A stretch of 64,000 nucleotides of DNA from Tatumella ptyseos ATCC 33301 (GTDB lineage Bacteria; Pseudomonadota; Gammaproteobacteria; Enterobacterales; Enterobacteriaceae). The translations under genes and the position numbers were made by a program. Location of the stretch: the NCBI RefSeq assembly GCF_000735525.1, contig NZ_JMPR01000011.1:1-64000 (forward strand), in the 5' to 3' direction. Below, piece after piece: positions 16,884 through 29,792 of the stretch (position 1 is the first letter of the stretch; each line of letters begins with the position of its first letter). Below the pieces are notes generated by a model. The model worked only from the letters and a program-made list of their open reading frames with translations, did no database searches and had not been told where the DNA came from.

Positions 16884-17342
16884 ATGAAAAAACAGATGAT
16901 TTACAGTCTGGCGATGGCTGCATTACTGGCAGGGTGTCAGCAAGCTCACAATGTGCCTCATCCGGCACCATTACCCCCGACAGTAGCACCGGCCGTGGTC
17001 AAAAATACATGTGCTCATGGTACCGTGCAGGTCCAGACGACCTTATGGTTTGGTCTCAGCCGTCCTCACGGGAGTAATATTACGGAAAAAGCCTGGCAGG
17101 CATTTATCGATCATGATGTCACGCCACGCTTTAAAGACGGTCTCTCTGTCTATAATGCGAAAGGGCAATGGCTGGGGGACGATGGACGTCTGGCAAGAGA
17201 GAACAGTAAAGCTCTGATGCTGATCCATTCTGCTGATAAAGAGAATGATCAGAAAATTGAACAATTGCGTCAAATCTACAAACAGAGATTTGAACAGGAA
17301 TCCGTCATGCGTGTTGATAATAACGTCTGCGTTGATTTCTGA
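16884..17342 (+). CDS. DUF3574 domain lipoprotein
   Basis: Starting at the ATG at 16884, the 152-aa product has a lipoprotein signal peptide with lipobox LLAGC (Cys at residue 18). A proline-rich linker follows, then a DUF3574 domain: TTLWFGLSRPHG, then WQAFIDHDVTPRFKDGLSV. It is probably anchored in the outer membrane facing the periplasm. The function of the family is unknown. It stands alone between yicC and nupC. Confidence 0.8.
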   Translation: MKKQMIYSLAMAALLAGCQQAHNVPHPAPLPPTVAPAVVKNTCAHGTVQVQTTLWFGLSRPHGSNITEKAWQAFIDHDVTPRFKDGLSVYNAKGQWLGDDGRLARENSKALMLIHSADKENDQKIEQLRQIYKQRFEQESVMRVDNNVCVDF

Positions 17343-17390
17343 TTTCCGGGGCGGAGAGGTTCTCTCCGCCCGTGGTTTCTGCAACCCGTT

Positions 17391-18578
17391 TTATAAAAAC
17401 AGCCCGGCAAATGCCGCTGAAAGCAGACTGACCAGCGTTGACCCGTAGACCAGTTTCCAGCCGAAGCGTGATACAACGTTCCCTTGCTTCTCATCCAGAC
17501 CTTTAATTGTACCTGCAACGATACCGATCGACGCGAAGTTAGAAAATGACACCAGGAAGACAGATAAAATACCCAGCCCGCGGGGAGTGAAATCAGCAGC
17601 AATCTTTTTCAGGTCGATCATCGCAACAAACTCACTTGAGACCAGCTTGGTTGCCATAATGCTTCCTGCATGCAATGCATCACTGGCCGGAATACCAATC
17701 AGCCACGCGAACGGATAAAACACATAACCCAGCAGTTGCTGAAAGCTATAGCCAAACAGGCTACTGCAGATAGCATTCACCGCAGAAATCAAAGCAATAA
17801 AACCGATGAGCATCGCGGTGATGATCATGGCGACTTTGAAGCCAGCCAGAATATACTCACCCAGCATTTCGAAGAAAGTCTGTTCTTCGTGCAATTTTTC
17901 CAGAGCGACAGGTTGCTGATCCTCATCATTACTCAGGGGGTTAATAATGGATAGCACGATAAAGGCACTGAACATGTTCAGTATTAAAGCAGCGACCACA
18001 TATCTGGCATCGATCATTGTCATATAAGCGCCTACAATCGACAGCGATACGGTCGACATCGCTGTTGCTGCCATGGTGTACATACGGCGTGGTGACAGGT
18101 CTCCCAGGATACCTTTGTAAGCAATAAAATTCTCAGACTGCCCAAAAATCAGGGTACTGACAGCATTGAAGGACTCCAGCTTACCCATACCGTTGACTTT
18201 GGATAATGCGGTGCCGATAACCCGGATAAACAGTGGCAGGATCCGCCAGTGTTGAAGGATACCAATCAGTGCTGAGATAAAGACGATAGGGCAGAGTACC
18301 CCGAGGAATACAAAGGCCAATCCCTGATTCGCCATATCGCCAAAGACAAAATCGGTTCCCTGTGCCGCAAACCTGAGAATAGTTTCAAAAAAATCAGAAA
18401 TACCAGAAACTAATATCGTTCCGCCGGATGAGTGAAGCAGAAAATAGGATAGTGCGCCTTCAATAACCATTAGCTGCAGTATTATCCGCGGCCGGATTTT
18501 TTTACGATCGTGACTGAATAGAAGTGCCAGAGAAAAAATGACAACAATGGCCAACAAAAAATGGAGTATATAAAGCAT
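17391..18578 (-). CDS. nupC: NupC-type nucleoside:H+ symporter
   Basis: A concentrative nucleoside transporter of the inner membrane. The start at 18578 ([11 protein letters not shown]) matches the NupC N-terminus and gives 395 aa; the longer frame to 18638 adds an unlikely 20-residue leader. Long stretches follow E. coli NupC, including [41 protein letters not shown] and [13 protein letters not shown]. In E. coli nupC is at a different locus, so this may be a relocated orthologue or a paralogue. Confidence 0.9.
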   Translation of the reverse strand: MLYILHFLLAIVVIFSLALLFSHDRKKIRPRIILQLMVIEGALSYFLLHSSGGTILVSGISDFFETILRFAAQGTDFVFGDMANQGLAFVFLGVLCPIVFISALIGILQHWRILPLFIRVIGTALSKVNGMGKLESFNAVSTLIFGQSENFIAYKGILGDLSPRRMYTMAATAMSTVSLSIVGAYMTMIDARYVVAALILNMFSAFIVLSIINPLSNDEDQQPVALEKLHEEQTFFEMLGEYILAGFKVAMIITAMLIGFIALISAVNAICSSLFGYSFQQLLGYVFYPFAWLIGIPASDALHAGSIMATKLVSSEFVAMIDLKKIAADFTPRGLGILSVFLVSFSNFASIGIVAGTIKGLDEKQGNVVSRFGWKLVYGSTLVSLLSAAFAGLFL

Positions 18579-19122
18579 ATCAATGCTATCCGCCTGACTG
18601 GAAAAGAAGCAGGTATTTAGCCACAACTCGCAACACATTTCACGTAATGTTTGAAATCATATTTTCTGGCCCGGCTTTCTGTTACAGAGAACCGGCTGTA
18701 CACTTTTTGCCCGCAGATTTCGGTGGTAACCTGGAGAAGGTATTCATTTTTCTGGTATCTGATCAGTCGCATATCTTCCGGAAGGAAAAGTATCGTTCTT
18801 CGCTTTTATGAGATTTTTTTAATTTCTGTTCTATATCCGGGAAGAATTTTATTTCAAAGATAATTTTATTACTCTATTTCTCCTTGCGAAATTAATCATT
18901 AAATAGGACTTTGTGGGAAATCATGGAATAATCCGTTTCTTTTGTTTTTTTATTCTGTTTTTTATAGTTGATTTTTAATCTTTGAGTGTTTATGGTGCAT
19001 TTACTTTTAATAAGTTGCTTTTTATTTACATATACTGAAATTTTATTTATCAATAATAATCTCCGGTGTATTAATTATTACCCTTCTGAACCTGACAGAG
19101 AAATATTCAGGGAGTTGATAAT
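18579..19122. other. AT-rich intergenic region upstream of an ABC exporter
   Basis: This 544-bp region has no supported gene. About 18800-19080 is very rich in A+T with many T and A runs, unlike the surrounding coding DNA. It separates the divergent nupC and the exporter operon and must contain both promoters. The composition is typical of H-NS-bound, horizontally acquired regulatory DNA, but I did not identify specific sites. Confidence 0.6.
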
Positions 19123-20088
19123 ATGCTACTGAAGTACAGGGAAGTTGCGTTTTTTATTCTGATGATGAGTTTGACAGCATGCCGCGTTCAGTCGCCACCA
19201 ACATATCCGGGATACTCATACGGTGAATTTATTTATCTTTCCTACTCCGCTAACGAAAGGATTGATCAGCTATGGGTAAAAAAGGGCGATAAGGTCCGTA
19301 AAGGCCAGACATTATTAACGATGGAAGCTTTTACAACGCGTAATACACTGGAAATCAGCGAAAAGGAATATCTGGCAGAGAAGGCGCGGCTGACGGATCT
19401 CATTTCCGGTGAAAGGCCAGCTGAGCTGGCCGTGATCCGGGCCCAGCTTGAAAGTGCGCTCTCAGAAGAAGAGTTAGCGAAAAAACAGTATACGCGGCTA
19501 CAAAAGCTCTATCGTACCGGGGTTATTTCGGCGGATGAATGGCAAAAGTCTGCTGCCGGTTACCGGCAAAAAAGTGCCCGGGTAGAGGAGCTGAAATCCA
19601 GACTGGATGTCGGAAAACTACCCGCCCGGGATGCCCTGATTGAAAGTCAGCAATTACAGGTTGAGTCTGCCAGGTTACAAAGGGATAAAGCCCGTTGGGA
19701 ACTGCAACAAAGTACGCTTATTGCGCCGCAGGATGCTCTGGTGTTCGATACCCTCTATCGGCCCGGTGAGCGGGTGATTGCCGGAAGACCGCTCATTAGT
19801 CTGCTTTCTCCTGAGAACGTTCGGGTACGCTTTTTTATTCCGGAAAAAGAGCTGGGTGCGTTACATACGGGAATGAAAGTTCAGTTGGTGTGTGATGGCT
19901 GTAAGCAATCCTATGCCGGCCGGATTAACTACATCAGCCCGGAAGCAGAATACTCTCCTCCGGTGATTTACAGCACTGAGCGCAGAGAAAAACTGGTGTA
20001 TATGGCGGAGGCCGTGCCGGAAAAAAGTGCAGCAGCATTGATTAATATCGGGCAGCCTTACCGTGTGGAGATCATCCCGGATGAGTGA
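19123..20088 (+). CDS. HlyD-family periplasmic adaptor lipoprotein of an ABC exporter
   Basis: A 321-aa membrane fusion protein. The N-terminus carries a lipobox (MSLTAC, Cys at residue 20). Then come a lipoyl/barrel-sandwich half (RIDQLWVKKGDKVRKGQTLL), a coiled coil (about residues 80-190) and the second lipoyl half (STLIAPQDALVFDTLYRPGE), ending in a beta-barrel domain. The layout resembles E. coli YbhG and YhiI. It is the first gene of a three-gene operon and overlaps the ATPase start by 8 nt. The substrate is unknown. Confidence 0.85.
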   Translation: MLLKYREVAFFILMMSLTACRVQSPPTYPGYSYGEFIYLSYSANERIDQLWVKKGDKVRKGQTLLTMEAFTTRNTLEISEKEYLAEKARLTDLISGERPAELAVIRAQLESALSEEELAKKQYTRLQKLYRTGVISADEWQKSAAGYRQKSARVEELKSRLDVGKLPARDALIESQQLQVESARLQRDKARWELQQSTLIAPQDALVFDTLYRPGERVIAGRPLISLLSPENVRVRFFIPEKELGALHTGMKVQLVCDGCKQSYAGRINYISPEAEYSPPVIYSTERREKLVYMAEAVPEKSAAALINIGQPYRVEIIPDE

Positions 20089-21001
20089 ATATTGTATTGG
20101 TGTCACTGGTCTGAATAAATACTTTGGTGACCATCATGCCGTCAGGGATTTTTCACTGCATATTCATAAAGGGGAGATCCATGGGTTTCTTGGTCCGAAT
20201 GGCAGTGGTAAGACAACCTCTATACGCATGATGTGCGGGCTTATTACTCCGGACTCCGGCTCGGGTTATTGCCTGGGCAAAGATATTTTCAGGCAGCGTG
20301 ACGAAATAAAAAAATGTATCGGCTATATGAGCCAGCAATTCTCCATGTGGGGGAACCTGACGATCCGGGAAAATCTGCTTTTTATGGCTCGCCTTCATAA
20401 TATCAGCCATAAAGCGCAATCTGTGGATAGAGTGCTTTCTGAACTTGGCCTGAGCTCGCGGCAGCATCAGCCTGCAAAGACGCTCTCCGGCGGCTGGAAA
20501 CAACGTATGGCTCTGGCTGCATGCCTGGTACATCAGCCACAGGTGTTATTCCTGGATGAACCCACTGCCGGCGTTGACCCGCACTCCCGCAGAGATTTCT
20601 GGCAGATACTGCACCAGCTTTCTGCACAGGGTATCTCCATTCTTGTCAGTACCCACTACATGGATGAAGCCGAACGGTGTCACCGGTTGGCATACCTGGC
20701 CTACGGCGATTTATTAGCCAGTGGTACTGCGCAGTCAATTATCCGTCAGCAAAATCTGACTACCCTGCAGATAGCGGGTCAGGGGCTCTCTTTACTCGAA
20801 ACCCGGTTACGTTCCTGTCCCGGTATTGAGCACACTATTATTCGCGGAAATTACCTGAACGTGACTTCGCGGGATAAAGAGCACCTGGTCACGATCCTGT
20901 CTGCTCTTGTTTCTGAACAACACACGATTTCTCCGGTGGTGACCTCACTGGAAGATGCGTTTTCATGCCTGATGAAATCTGATGCAAATAATAAACAGTA
21001 A
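20081..21001 (+). CDS. ABC transporter ATP-binding protein
   Basis: A 306-aa ATPase starting at the ATG at 20081. Walker A is GPNGSGKTTS (about residues 39-48), the signature is LSGGWKQRMAL, Walker B is VLFLDEPTAGVD, and the H-loop is STHYMDEAE. It is of the ABC-2 drug/polysaccharide exporter type, as in YbhF or one half of RbbA. Here it has a single nucleotide-binding domain. It overlaps its neighbours on both sides and should pair with the downstream permease, probably as a homodimer. Confidence 0.9.
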   Translation: MSEYCIGVTGLNKYFGDHHAVRDFSLHIHKGEIHGFLGPNGSGKTTSIRMMCGLITPDSGSGYCLGKDIFRQRDEIKKCIGYMSQQFSMWGNLTIRENLLFMARLHNISHKAQSVDRVLSELGLSSRQHQPAKTLSGGWKQRMALAACLVHQPQVLFLDEPTAGVDPHSRRDFWQILHQLSAQGISILVSTHYMDEAERCHRLAYLAYGDLLASGTAQSIIRQQNLTTLQIAGQGLSLLETRLRSCPGIEHTIIRGNYLNVTSRDKEHLVTILSALVSEQHTISPVVTSLEDAFSCLMKSDANNKQ

Positions 21002-22121
21002 GTTTTCTTTTATCCGCTGGCTGGCTGTCGTCATCAAAGAGTTACATGAATTAAGACGCGACAGAATCAGTATCCTGATGGTGTTTATGACCCCGCTTGC
21101 CCAGCTGATTATCCTGGGGTATGCCGTTAATATGGATCCCCACCGTTTGCCGTCGGCATTACTGAATTATGATACCGGGCCGTTGAGCCAGGTGTTTGTC
21201 AGTTCCGCCCAAAATACAGACTATTTTAATTTTCATCTTTTCCCGTCCCCTGAAGAGGCCCGGCAAGCCTTTGTCCGTGGTGATATTATGTTTATCCTGA
21301 CAATACCTGAGGGCTTTACCCGTCAGGTTCTGCGCGGAGAAAAGCCCCGGATTTTAGTGCAGGGCGATGCCGTTGATCCGCTGGCCATCAATAATGCTCT
21401 CAGTGCCCTGACCGGTGCGACGAAAACTATGTTCAGAAATGATCTGCCGGAAGTCTTACGTGCAGAAGAGGGGGCTGGAGAGTTTGAGCTGGTCATACAC
21501 CGTATGTTTAATCCTGAAGGGATCACGCAATATAATACGGTTCCCGGGATTATCGGTTCTGTCCTCAGTACCACACTGATCTTAATGACTGCACTGGCTG
21601 TGACGCGGGAAAGGGAAAATGGCGGGATGGAGAGCCTGCTCATATCTCCGGTGACAGGAATGGAAGTGATCCTGGGGAAAATCACGCCCTATGTCATTAT
21701 CGGCGGTTTTCAGTCGGTAATGATCCTCTTATCTGCACTTTTTCTGTTTAAGATACCGATGCTCGGCAGTGTTTTTTTGCTGTTTGTCGTACTCATTATT
21801 TTTATCTTTCTCTGCCTGGCCATCGGGGTCACCATCTCCGGTATTGCCAAAAATCAGTTACAGGCGTTACAGCTGTCTTCATTTTATTTTATTCCCTCGG
21901 TTATGCTCTCAGGATTTATCAGCCCCTTTATCAGTATGCCGGTGTGGGCGCAGTGGATTGGGGCCTGCCTGCCATTAACCTGGTTTATTCGCCTGATAAA
22001 AGGGGTGATGCTGAAGGGATATACCGCCAGTGAACTTATGCCAGAGCTACTGGCTCTGGCTTCATTAGCGATGATCACGCTCTTTATCGCCGCCATCAGT
22101 TACCGTAAAACGCTGGACTGA
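20982..22121 (+). CDS. ABC-2 family transporter permease
   Basis: A 379-aa inner-membrane permease with one N-terminal helix (about residues 28-48), a large periplasmic domain and a C-terminal cluster of about five helices. It contains TRERENGGMESLLISPVTGMEV, the cytosolic motif that precedes the second helix in this family. It overlaps the ATPase gene by 20 nt. Only one permease is present, unlike the ybhFSR set, so the exporter probably uses a homodimer. An outer-membrane channel would have to come from elsewhere. Confidence 0.88.
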   Translation: MQIINSKFSFIRWLAVVIKELHELRRDRISILMVFMTPLAQLIILGYAVNMDPHRLPSALLNYDTGPLSQVFVSSAQNTDYFNFHLFPSPEEARQAFVRGDIMFILTIPEGFTRQVLRGEKPRILVQGDAVDPLAINNALSALTGATKTMFRNDLPEVLRAEEGAGEFELVIHRMFNPEGITQYNTVPGIIGSVLSTTLILMTALAVTRERENGGMESLLISPVTGMEVILGKITPYVIIGGFQSVMILLSALFLFKIPMLGSVFLLFVVLIIFIFLCLAIGVTISGIAKNQLQALQLSSFYFIPSVMLSGFISPFISMPVWAQWIGACLPLTWFIRLIKGVMLKGYTASELMPELLALASLAMITLFIAAISYRKTLD

Positions 22122-22194
22122 TCGTTCCGGCATAGGCATAAGGCAGTGAAATCCGTATAATGCGCAGCCAGTTAATAGCCGTCGGAGAAAGAAC

Positions 22195-22911
22195 ATGCGT
22201 CCAGCAGGCCGTAGTGCACAACAGGTGCGTCCAGTCACCCTGACCCGCCATTACACCAAACATGCTGAAGGTTCAGTGCTGGTGGAATTCGGGGAAACCA
22301 AAGTACTTTGTACGGCCACAGTGGAAGAAAGTGTCCCGCGTTTTCTGAAAGGAAAAGGCCAGGGATGGGTAACCGCAGAGTACGGTATGTTACCGCGTTC
22401 TACCCATAGTCGTATGGCCAGGGAAGCCGCGAAAGGGAAACAGGGGGGAAGAACCCTTGAAATCCAGCGTCTGATCGCACGTTCTTTGCGTGCTGCTGTG
22501 GATTTACAGGCTCTGGGTGAATATACCATCACTCTGGATTGTGATGTGATCCAGGCTGACGGCGGCACCCGTACTGCATCTATTACCGGTGCCTGTGTGG
22601 CATTGGCCGATGCACTGAATGCCCTCGTGGCTGCCGGGAAACTGAAAGCCAACCCGATGAAAGGTATGGTCGCTGCGATTTCTGTCGGCATTGTTGAGGG
22701 AGAAGCTGTCTGTGATCTCGAATATGTAGAAGACTCAGCAGCAGATACCGATATGAATGTTGTCATGATGGAAGATGGCAGAATGATCGAAGTGCAGGGG
22801 ACGGCAGAAGGCGAACCGTTCAGCCACGAAGAATTGCTCAGCCTGTTGGCCCTGGCGCGTGGCGGTATTGATACCCTGATCGATGCACAAAAGGCTGCGT
22901 TAGCGATCTGA
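22195..22911 (+). CDS. rph: Ribonuclease PH
   Basis: A phosphorolytic 3'-5' exoribonuclease that trims tRNA precursors. The 238-aa product is full length, with [15 protein letters not shown] at the N-terminus, the phosphate-binding [16 protein letters not shown] (about 83-98) and the active-site region [19 protein letters not shown]. Unlike the well-known frameshifted rph of E. coli K-12, this copy appears intact. That matters because translation to the end of rph affects the downstream pyrE attenuator. Confidence 0.96.
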   Translation: MRPAGRSAQQVRPVTLTRHYTKHAEGSVLVEFGETKVLCTATVEESVPRFLKGKGQGWVTAEYGMLPRSTHSRMAREAAKGKQGGRTLEIQRLIARSLRAAVDLQALGEYTITLDCDVIQADGGTRTASITGACVALADALNALVAAGKLKANPMKGMVAAISVGIVEGEAVCDLEYVEDSAADTDMNVVMMEDGRMIEVQGTAEGEPFSHEELLSLLALARGGIDTLIDAQKAALAI

Positions 22912-22918
22912 CAGACAG

Positions 22919-22942
22919 GCGACCCCCGGGTCGCTTTTTTTA
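22919..22942 (+). promoter_or_regulatory. rph-pyrE intercistronic attenuator
   Basis: A GCGACCC/GGGTCGC hairpin is followed by seven T, starting 8 nt after the rph stop and ending just before pyrE. In E. coli the equivalent hairpin is an attenuator by which high UTP uncouples transcription from rph translation and lowers pyrE expression. Position and structure match that model. Confidence 0.85.
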
Positions 22943-22943
22943 T

Positions 22944-23597
22944 ATGAGGAATAAAATGAAACCCTGGCAACGTGAATTTATTGAATTTGCACTGGATAAA
23001 CAGGTTCTGAAGTTTGGCGAATTTACGCTGAAATCAGGACGTAAGAGCCCTTACTTCTTTAATGCAGGTCTCTTTAATACCGGACGGGATTTAGCCCGCC
23101 TGGGCCGTTTTTATGCACAGGCGCTCACGGACTCAGGGATCAGCTTCGATTTACTTTTCGGACCCGCCTATAAAGGTATTCCGATTGCCACGACGACAGC
23201 AGTGGCGCTGGCCGATCATCATGACCACGATGTTCCTTACTGCTTTAACCGGAAGGAAGCTAAAGATCATGGTGAAGGCGGCTTATTAGTCGGCAGCCCG
23301 TTACAGGGAAGGATCATGCTGGTGGATGATGTCATCACGGCCGGTACGGCTATCCGTGAATCGATGGAAATTATTGCGGCGCATAAAGCCACCCTGGCCG
23401 GAGTATTAATTTCACTGGATCGCCAGGAACGGGGCCGCGGTGATATTTCTGCCATTCAGGAAGTTGAGCGTGATTATCAGTGCCAGGTGACGTCAATCAT
23501 TTCCCTGAATGATCTCATCTGCTATCTGGAAGAGAAACCGGAAATGGCAGAGCATCTGACAGCCGTACGTGCATACCAGCAACAATACGGCATCTGA
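22944..23597 (+). CDS. pyrE: Orotate phosphoribosyltransferase
   Basis: Converts orotate and PRPP to OMP in pyrimidine synthesis. The ATG at 22956 ([13 protein letters not shown]) gives the 213-aa length of E. coli PyrE; an upstream ATG at 22944 adds four residues. The PRPP-binding motif [17 protein letters not shown] lies near residue 118. The catalytic loop region [13 protein letters not shown] is present. It is regulated by the attenuator directly upstream. Confidence 0.95.
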   Translation: MRNKMKPWQREFIEFALDKQVLKFGEFTLKSGRKSPYFFNAGLFNTGRDLARLGRFYAQALTDSGISFDLLFGPAYKGIPIATTTAVALADHHDHDVPYCFNRKEAKDHGEGGLLVGSPLQGRIMLVDDVITAGTAIRESMEIIAAHKATLAGVLISLDRQERGRGDISAIQEVERDYQCQVTSIISLNDLICYLEEKPEMAEHLTAVRAYQQQYGI

Positions 23598-23634
23598 CGT
23601 CTTTAATAATCTAGCGGGCAAGCAGCCCGCTGAA

Positions 23635-24231
23635 TTATTGAAGCTGCATTGCCAGTAAGGGCCAGCGGCTTTCGAACTCAGCAGTCGGACGGAAGCGGAA
23701 CTCTGATCTGACAAACCGCGAAAGTAACCCTTCACAAAATGCCAGTAACTGGCTGGCCAGCAGAGTTTCATCTGTCATGAAACCTTCGCCCTCACGCAGT
23801 TTTTTCTCACGCATGACCAGACGCAGCTGTACTTCAATACGTTCAAATAATTGATTAATTCTGTCCTGCAGACGGTCTTGCTCAAACATCAGCGCATGTC
23901 CGGTAAGAATGCGTGTCAGCCCGGGGTTACGCTCACCGAAACCCAGGATTAACTGGATAATCAGTTTTAACCGCATCAGCGTTTCTTTTTCATCATTCAG
24001 AATAAGATTGATGCGGGTAATCAGACTGTCTTCGATAAACTCGATAAGACTGTCAAACATTTTTGTCTTGCTTGGAAAGTGGCGATACAGAGCTGCCTCT
24101 GAGACGCCTACATTCGCAGCCAGCTTAGCGGTTGTTATACGCTGACTACCATCCCCGGACTCCAGCATCTGCGCCAGTGCCTGCAAAATCTCTTCGCGAC
24201 GATTCCGTTTCGCGTTCTTTTTTTCTGCCAT
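23635..24231 (-). CDS. slmA: Nucleoid occlusion factor SlmA
   Basis: A TetR-family DNA-binding protein that blocks FtsZ ring assembly over the nucleoid. The 198-aa length equals that of E. coli SlmA. The N-terminal helix-turn-helix is [20 protein letters not shown] (about 39-58) and the conserved end is [12 protein letters not shown]. It lies downstream of dut, and an inverted repeat at 23612-23632 separates it from convergent pyrE. Confidence 0.95.
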   Translation of the reverse strand: MAEKKNAKRNRREEILQALAQMLESGDGSQRITTAKLAANVGVSEAALYRHFPSKTKMFDSLIEFIEDSLITRINLILNDEKETLMRLKLIIQLILGFGERNPGLTRILTGHALMFEQDRLQDRINQLFERIEVQLRLVMREKKLREGEGFMTDETLLASQLLAFCEGLLSRFVRSEFRFRPTAEFESRWPLLAMQLQ

Positions 24232-24413
24232 GTGTTAAAGGACCCCTGAAAATCACCTTAAAACGCTGTACCGGTTCACTAACTCCGGAGTACCGGTGCC
24301 GTGTTGAGTGGCTTTTTTTACTGGCCACTTTTTGTGAGCACACAAGTTCCGGTTCATGTTATCTGTTGCCAGGGAACCGGAAGATGAAAGGTACAGAAGT
24401 TGCTGCTGATAAA

Positions 24414-24872
24414 TTACTGACGACCGGAGTGACCAAAGCCGCCTTCACCGCGTTCACTGGTATTGAATTCTTCAACCAGGTTGAACTCAGCCTGTACGAC
24501 CGGGACAAAGACTAACTGTGCAATGCGATCCCCTGGCTGGATGGTAAATGCCTCCTGAGCGCGATTCCAGACGGAAACCATGAGCTGCCCCTGGTAGTCA
24601 GAATCGATCAACCCGACCAGGTTTCCCAGAACGATACCGTGCTTATGCCCAAGCCCGGAACGTGGCAGGATCACAGCGGCCAGCTGAGGGTCAGCGACGT
24701 GGATAGCCAGTCCGGTCGGTAACAAGGTGGTGTCACCTGGCTGAAGGGTTAACGGTGCATCGATACAAGCCCGTAAGTCGAGACCCGCAGATCCCGGGGT
24801 GGCATAAGCCGGCAGCGGGAATTCTTTCCCGACACGCGGGTCGAGGATTTTAATGTCGATTTTTTTCTTCAT
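24414..24872 (-). CDS. dut: dUTP diphosphatase
   Basis: Hydrolyses dUTP to dUMP, preventing uracil incorporation. The 152-aa trimeric enzyme has the five motifs: [10 protein letters not shown] (25-34), [33 protein letters not shown] and the C-terminal GEGGFGHSG loop. Its start overlaps the coaBC end by 23 nt, as in other enterobacteria. Confidence 0.96.
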   Translation of the reverse strand: MKKKIDIKILDPRVGKEFPLPAYATPGSAGLDLRACIDAPLTLQPGDTTLLPTGLAIHVADPQLAAVILPRSGLGHKHGIVLGNLVGLIDSDYQGQLMVSVWNRAQEAFTIQPGDRIAQLVFVPVVQAEFNLVEEFNTSERGEGGFGHSGRQ

Positions 24873-26070
24873 AAAGGCGGACTATCTCGTCTAATAATTG
24901 CTGGCCAAGGAGTTGTTTCGTACTAAGGGGTAGTACTTTCTCTCCCTCCTGCCAAAAAAGGTGAAGCGCATTATGGTCACTTTTGAATCCTTGTTCAGTC
25001 AGAGACACATCATTGGCGCAAACTAAATCCAGCTGTTTTCGTATTCTTTTCTGCCGGGCGTATTCTTCCACATTACGTGTTTCCGCCGCAAATCCGACCA
25101 CATAGGGGCGATACTGTTCCAGTGCTGCGACACCGGCAACAATGTCCGGATTTTTAACCAGTTGTAGCATCAGTGAGTCATCACTTTGCTCTTGTTTTTT
25201 TATTTTATCACTGGCTATGGTTGCCGCCCGATAATCAGCGACAGCCGCAGTGCTGATAAAGATATGCTGCTGACGGATATCCGTCATGACGGCCGCTTGC
25301 ATATCAAGCGCCGTCGTTACGTCGATACGTCTGACGCCGTGCGGGGTGGGTAATACTACCGGTCCGGCAACCAGCGTAACACTGGCACCACGTCGGGCAG
25401 CGGCATCTGCGATGGCAAACCCCATTTTACCTGAGCTGTGGTTCGTAATATAGCGCACAGGATCCAGGGCTTCCTGTGTCGGGCCTGCAGTGATCATTAC
25501 GTTCAGATGTTGCAAATCTGTGACAGCACCGGCAAGGCAAATAGCATGGCGAACGATCTCATCCGGGTCAAGCATTCTTCCCGGGCCGATATCACCACAA
25601 GCCTGGCTTCCGCTGTCCGGTCCCCAGAGATGTATTCCGTGTTTCTCAAGGCGATGCAAATTTTCCTGAGTAATTGACGAACGGTACATTTGCTGGTTCA
25701 TTGCCGGTACTACCGCGACAGGCGCAGCGGTGGCCAGACAGGCTGTGGTCACCAGGTCGTTTGCCATTCCCTGACCGATACGGGCGATAATATCTGCAGT
25801 AGCCGGCGCGATAATGACGAGATCTGCCCATTTTGCCAGTTCAATATGTCCCATCGCCGCTTCGGCGGCTGGATCCAGCAGATGATCAAGCACCGGGTAA
25901 CCACTGACAGCCTGCAAACTCAGGGGGGTAATAAATTCCTTTGCGGCATCCGTCATCATGACTCTGACGTCGGCGCCCCGTTCGCGCAAACGGCGTACCA
26001 GTTCCGGAGTTTTATAGGCGGCGATACCACCGCTGATCCCCAGCAGGATCTTTTTACCGACTAATTCCAT
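24850..26070 (-). CDS. coaBC: Bifunctional phosphopantothenoylcysteine decarboxylase/synthetase CoaBC
   Basis: Carries out two steps of coenzyme A synthesis: ligation of cysteine to 4'-phosphopantothenate (CoaB) and decarboxylation (CoaC). The N-terminal flavoprotein domain shows [26 protein letters not shown] and [13 protein letters not shown], with the catalytic Cys. The C-terminal synthetase has [10 protein letters not shown] and [11 protein letters not shown] chose the ATG at 26070 (MELVGKK), 8 nt after a GAGG site, over upstream starts. Divergent from radC. Confidence 0.94.
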   Translation of the reverse strand: MELVGKKILLGISGGIAAYKTPELVRRLRERGADVRVMMTDAAKEFITPLSLQAVSGYPVLDHLLDPAAEAAMGHIELAKWADLVIIAPATADIIARIGQGMANDLVTTACLATAAPVAVVPAMNQQMYRSSITQENLHRLEKHGIHLWGPDSGSQACGDIGPGRMLDPDEIVRHAICLAGAVTDLQHLNVMITAGPTQEALDPVRYITNHSSGKMGFAIADAAARRGASVTLVAGPVVLPTPHGVRRIDVTTALDMQAAVMTDIRQQHIFISTAAVADYRAATIASDKIKKQEQSDDSLMLQLVKNPDIVAGVAALEQYRPYVVGFAAETRNVEEYARQKRIRKQLDLVCANDVSLTEQGFKSDHNALHLFWQEGEKVLPLSTKQLLGQQLLDEIVRLYEEKNRH

Positions 26071-26316
26071 CATTTTCGCCTCATGTTTGTCCCCGTTGCC
26101 GTAAAGCCCGGCCACGACAACGGCATTTTATCATATTCACGGTCCGGCAAAACGGTTAAGGGTACAGAATGTGGCTTACGGTCCGGTTAGCAATACGGTG
26201 CTGTTTTTCCGCGATACCCGATCAGCGCTCTGTGATCCCGTGCCGCCTTTCTGCCGGTGTCCATAGAATCCGGCGGGACAGTGCAATACAGTGCAGAGAA
26301 CGGAGAGGAGGTGACT

Positions 26317-26973
26317 ATGGATGAACTACTACCCAGAGAAAAGCTGAGCAGATTTGGTGCAGAGGCGTTAACGGATACAGAACTGCTGGCGATATTTTTG
26401 CGTACAGGCGTCACAGGGATGGGGGTGATGGCGCTGGCAGAGGCGATTCTGAAGCAATTCGGTTCATTATATGCACTCATGAGCGCAGGGAAAGAAAATT
26501 ACCTGGCGGTACACGGTATTGGCATGGCAAAAATGACCCAGTTGCTTGCGGTGACTGAACTTAGCCGCCGTTTTTTTCAGGCACAACTGCATACCGTGTC
26601 AGTGCTGGAAGACCCGGGCGCGACCTGGAATTATTTGGCCAGTCAGTTATCCCACCAGGAACGTGAAATTTTTATGGTGATCTTCCTGGATAATCAGCAT
26701 CGGGTCCTGTCAGCCCAGAAAATGTTCACGGGTTCACTTAACAGTGTAGAGGTGCATCCACGGGAAATTGCCCGTGAAGCGTTGAAAATTAATGCAGCGG
26801 CATTAATACTGGCCCATAATCACCCCTCCGGAATAGCCGAACCTAGTCAGGCCGATAAAGACGTGACTCAACGTATTCATCAGGTCTGCAGGTTACTGAA
26901 CATAAGGCTTTTAGACCATCTGGTGATCGGCAAAGGGCAATATGTCTCTTTTGCGGAACAGGGCTTGCTTTAG
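26317..26973 (+). CDS. radC: RadC family JAB1/MPN-type protein
   Basis: A 218-aa protein starting at the ATG at 26317, which follows a good GAGGAGG site; the longer frame from 26257 has no such site. It has a UPF0758 N-terminal helix-hairpin-helix part (VHGIGMAKMTQL) and a JAMM metalloprotease-like domain with HNHPSG (about 167-172). Its role is unclear, and early links to DNA repair are disputed. Located upstream of rpmBG as in E. coli. Confidence 0.92.
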   Translation: MDELLPREKLSRFGAEALTDTELLAIFLRTGVTGMGVMALAEAILKQFGSLYALMSAGKENYLAVHGIGMAKMTQLLAVTELSRRFFQAQLHTVSVLEDPGATWNYLASQLSHQEREIFMVIFLDNQHRVLSAQKMFTGSLNSVEVHPREIAREALKINAAALILAHNHPSGIAEPSQADKDVTQRIHQVCRLLNIRLLDHLVIGKGQYVSFAEQGLL

Positions 26974-27004
26974 TATAAAAAGCGCGCATTCATTGCGGGG
27001 TACA

Positions 27005-27028
27005 GGCGAAAAACAGTAGTTTTTCGCC
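27005..27028. terminator. Long hairpin after radC
   Basis: A perfect 10-bp inverted repeat, GGCGAAAAAC and GTTTTTCGCC, around an AGTA loop, about 30 nt after the radC stop and just before the rpmB promoter. It lacks a trailing T run but could act as a bidirectional barrier. Confidence 0.45.
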
Positions 27029-27058
27029 GATCCGAAGAGATCTTTATCTGTTCGGGAC

Positions 27059-27087
27059 TTGAGCGTTTGCCCCGCAGAGCGTATACT
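27059..27087 (+). promoter_or_regulatory. rpmBG promoter
   Basis: A TTGAGC -35 box and a TATACT -10 box are separated by 17 bp, about 145 bp upstream of rpmB. A GC-rich stretch follows the -10 box, as in stringently controlled promoters. The intervening leader (27095-27231) contains no recognisable gene. Confidence 0.75.
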
Positions 27088-27210
27088 ACGCCACCTTTGA
27101 GAATCTCGGGTTTGGCGTTTAGGCCTGCTCAGCGGGTTCGCATTGAACTCGCCTGGATGGGTTAAAAGCCTGACGAGGCGGCCAGAACCTAAGTACAAAG
27201 CTCGAGCTGA

Positions 27211-27468
<258 letters not shown>

Positions 27469-27476
27469 GGAACTAA

Positions 27477-27647
<171 letters not shown>

Positions 27648-27660
27648 TTTTGGTATTCTG

Positions 27661-27688
27661 AAAAAACCCGGCTCCGGCCGGGTTTTTT
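27661..27688 (+). terminator. rpmBG terminator
   Basis: AACCCGG-CTCCGG-CCGGGTT hairpin with preceding A and following T runs, so it may act in both directions. It ends the rpmBG operon before mutM. Confidence 0.93.
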
Positions 27689-27727
27689 GTTTTCCGGGCC
27701 TGCAATTATCGTGTGTAAGGAGTATCG

Positions 27728-29791
<2,064 letters not shown>

Positions 29792-29792
<1 letters not shown>

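Noticed and set aside
18651-18863. Short reading frame (70 aa) in the AT-rich region before the exporter
   Set aside because: No similarity, no ribosome site, and composition unlike a real protein.
22251-22970. 239-aa minus-strand frame opposite rph
   Set aside because: It mirrors rph codon for codon on the other strand and is Ser/Pro/Ala rich, as typical antisense shadows are.
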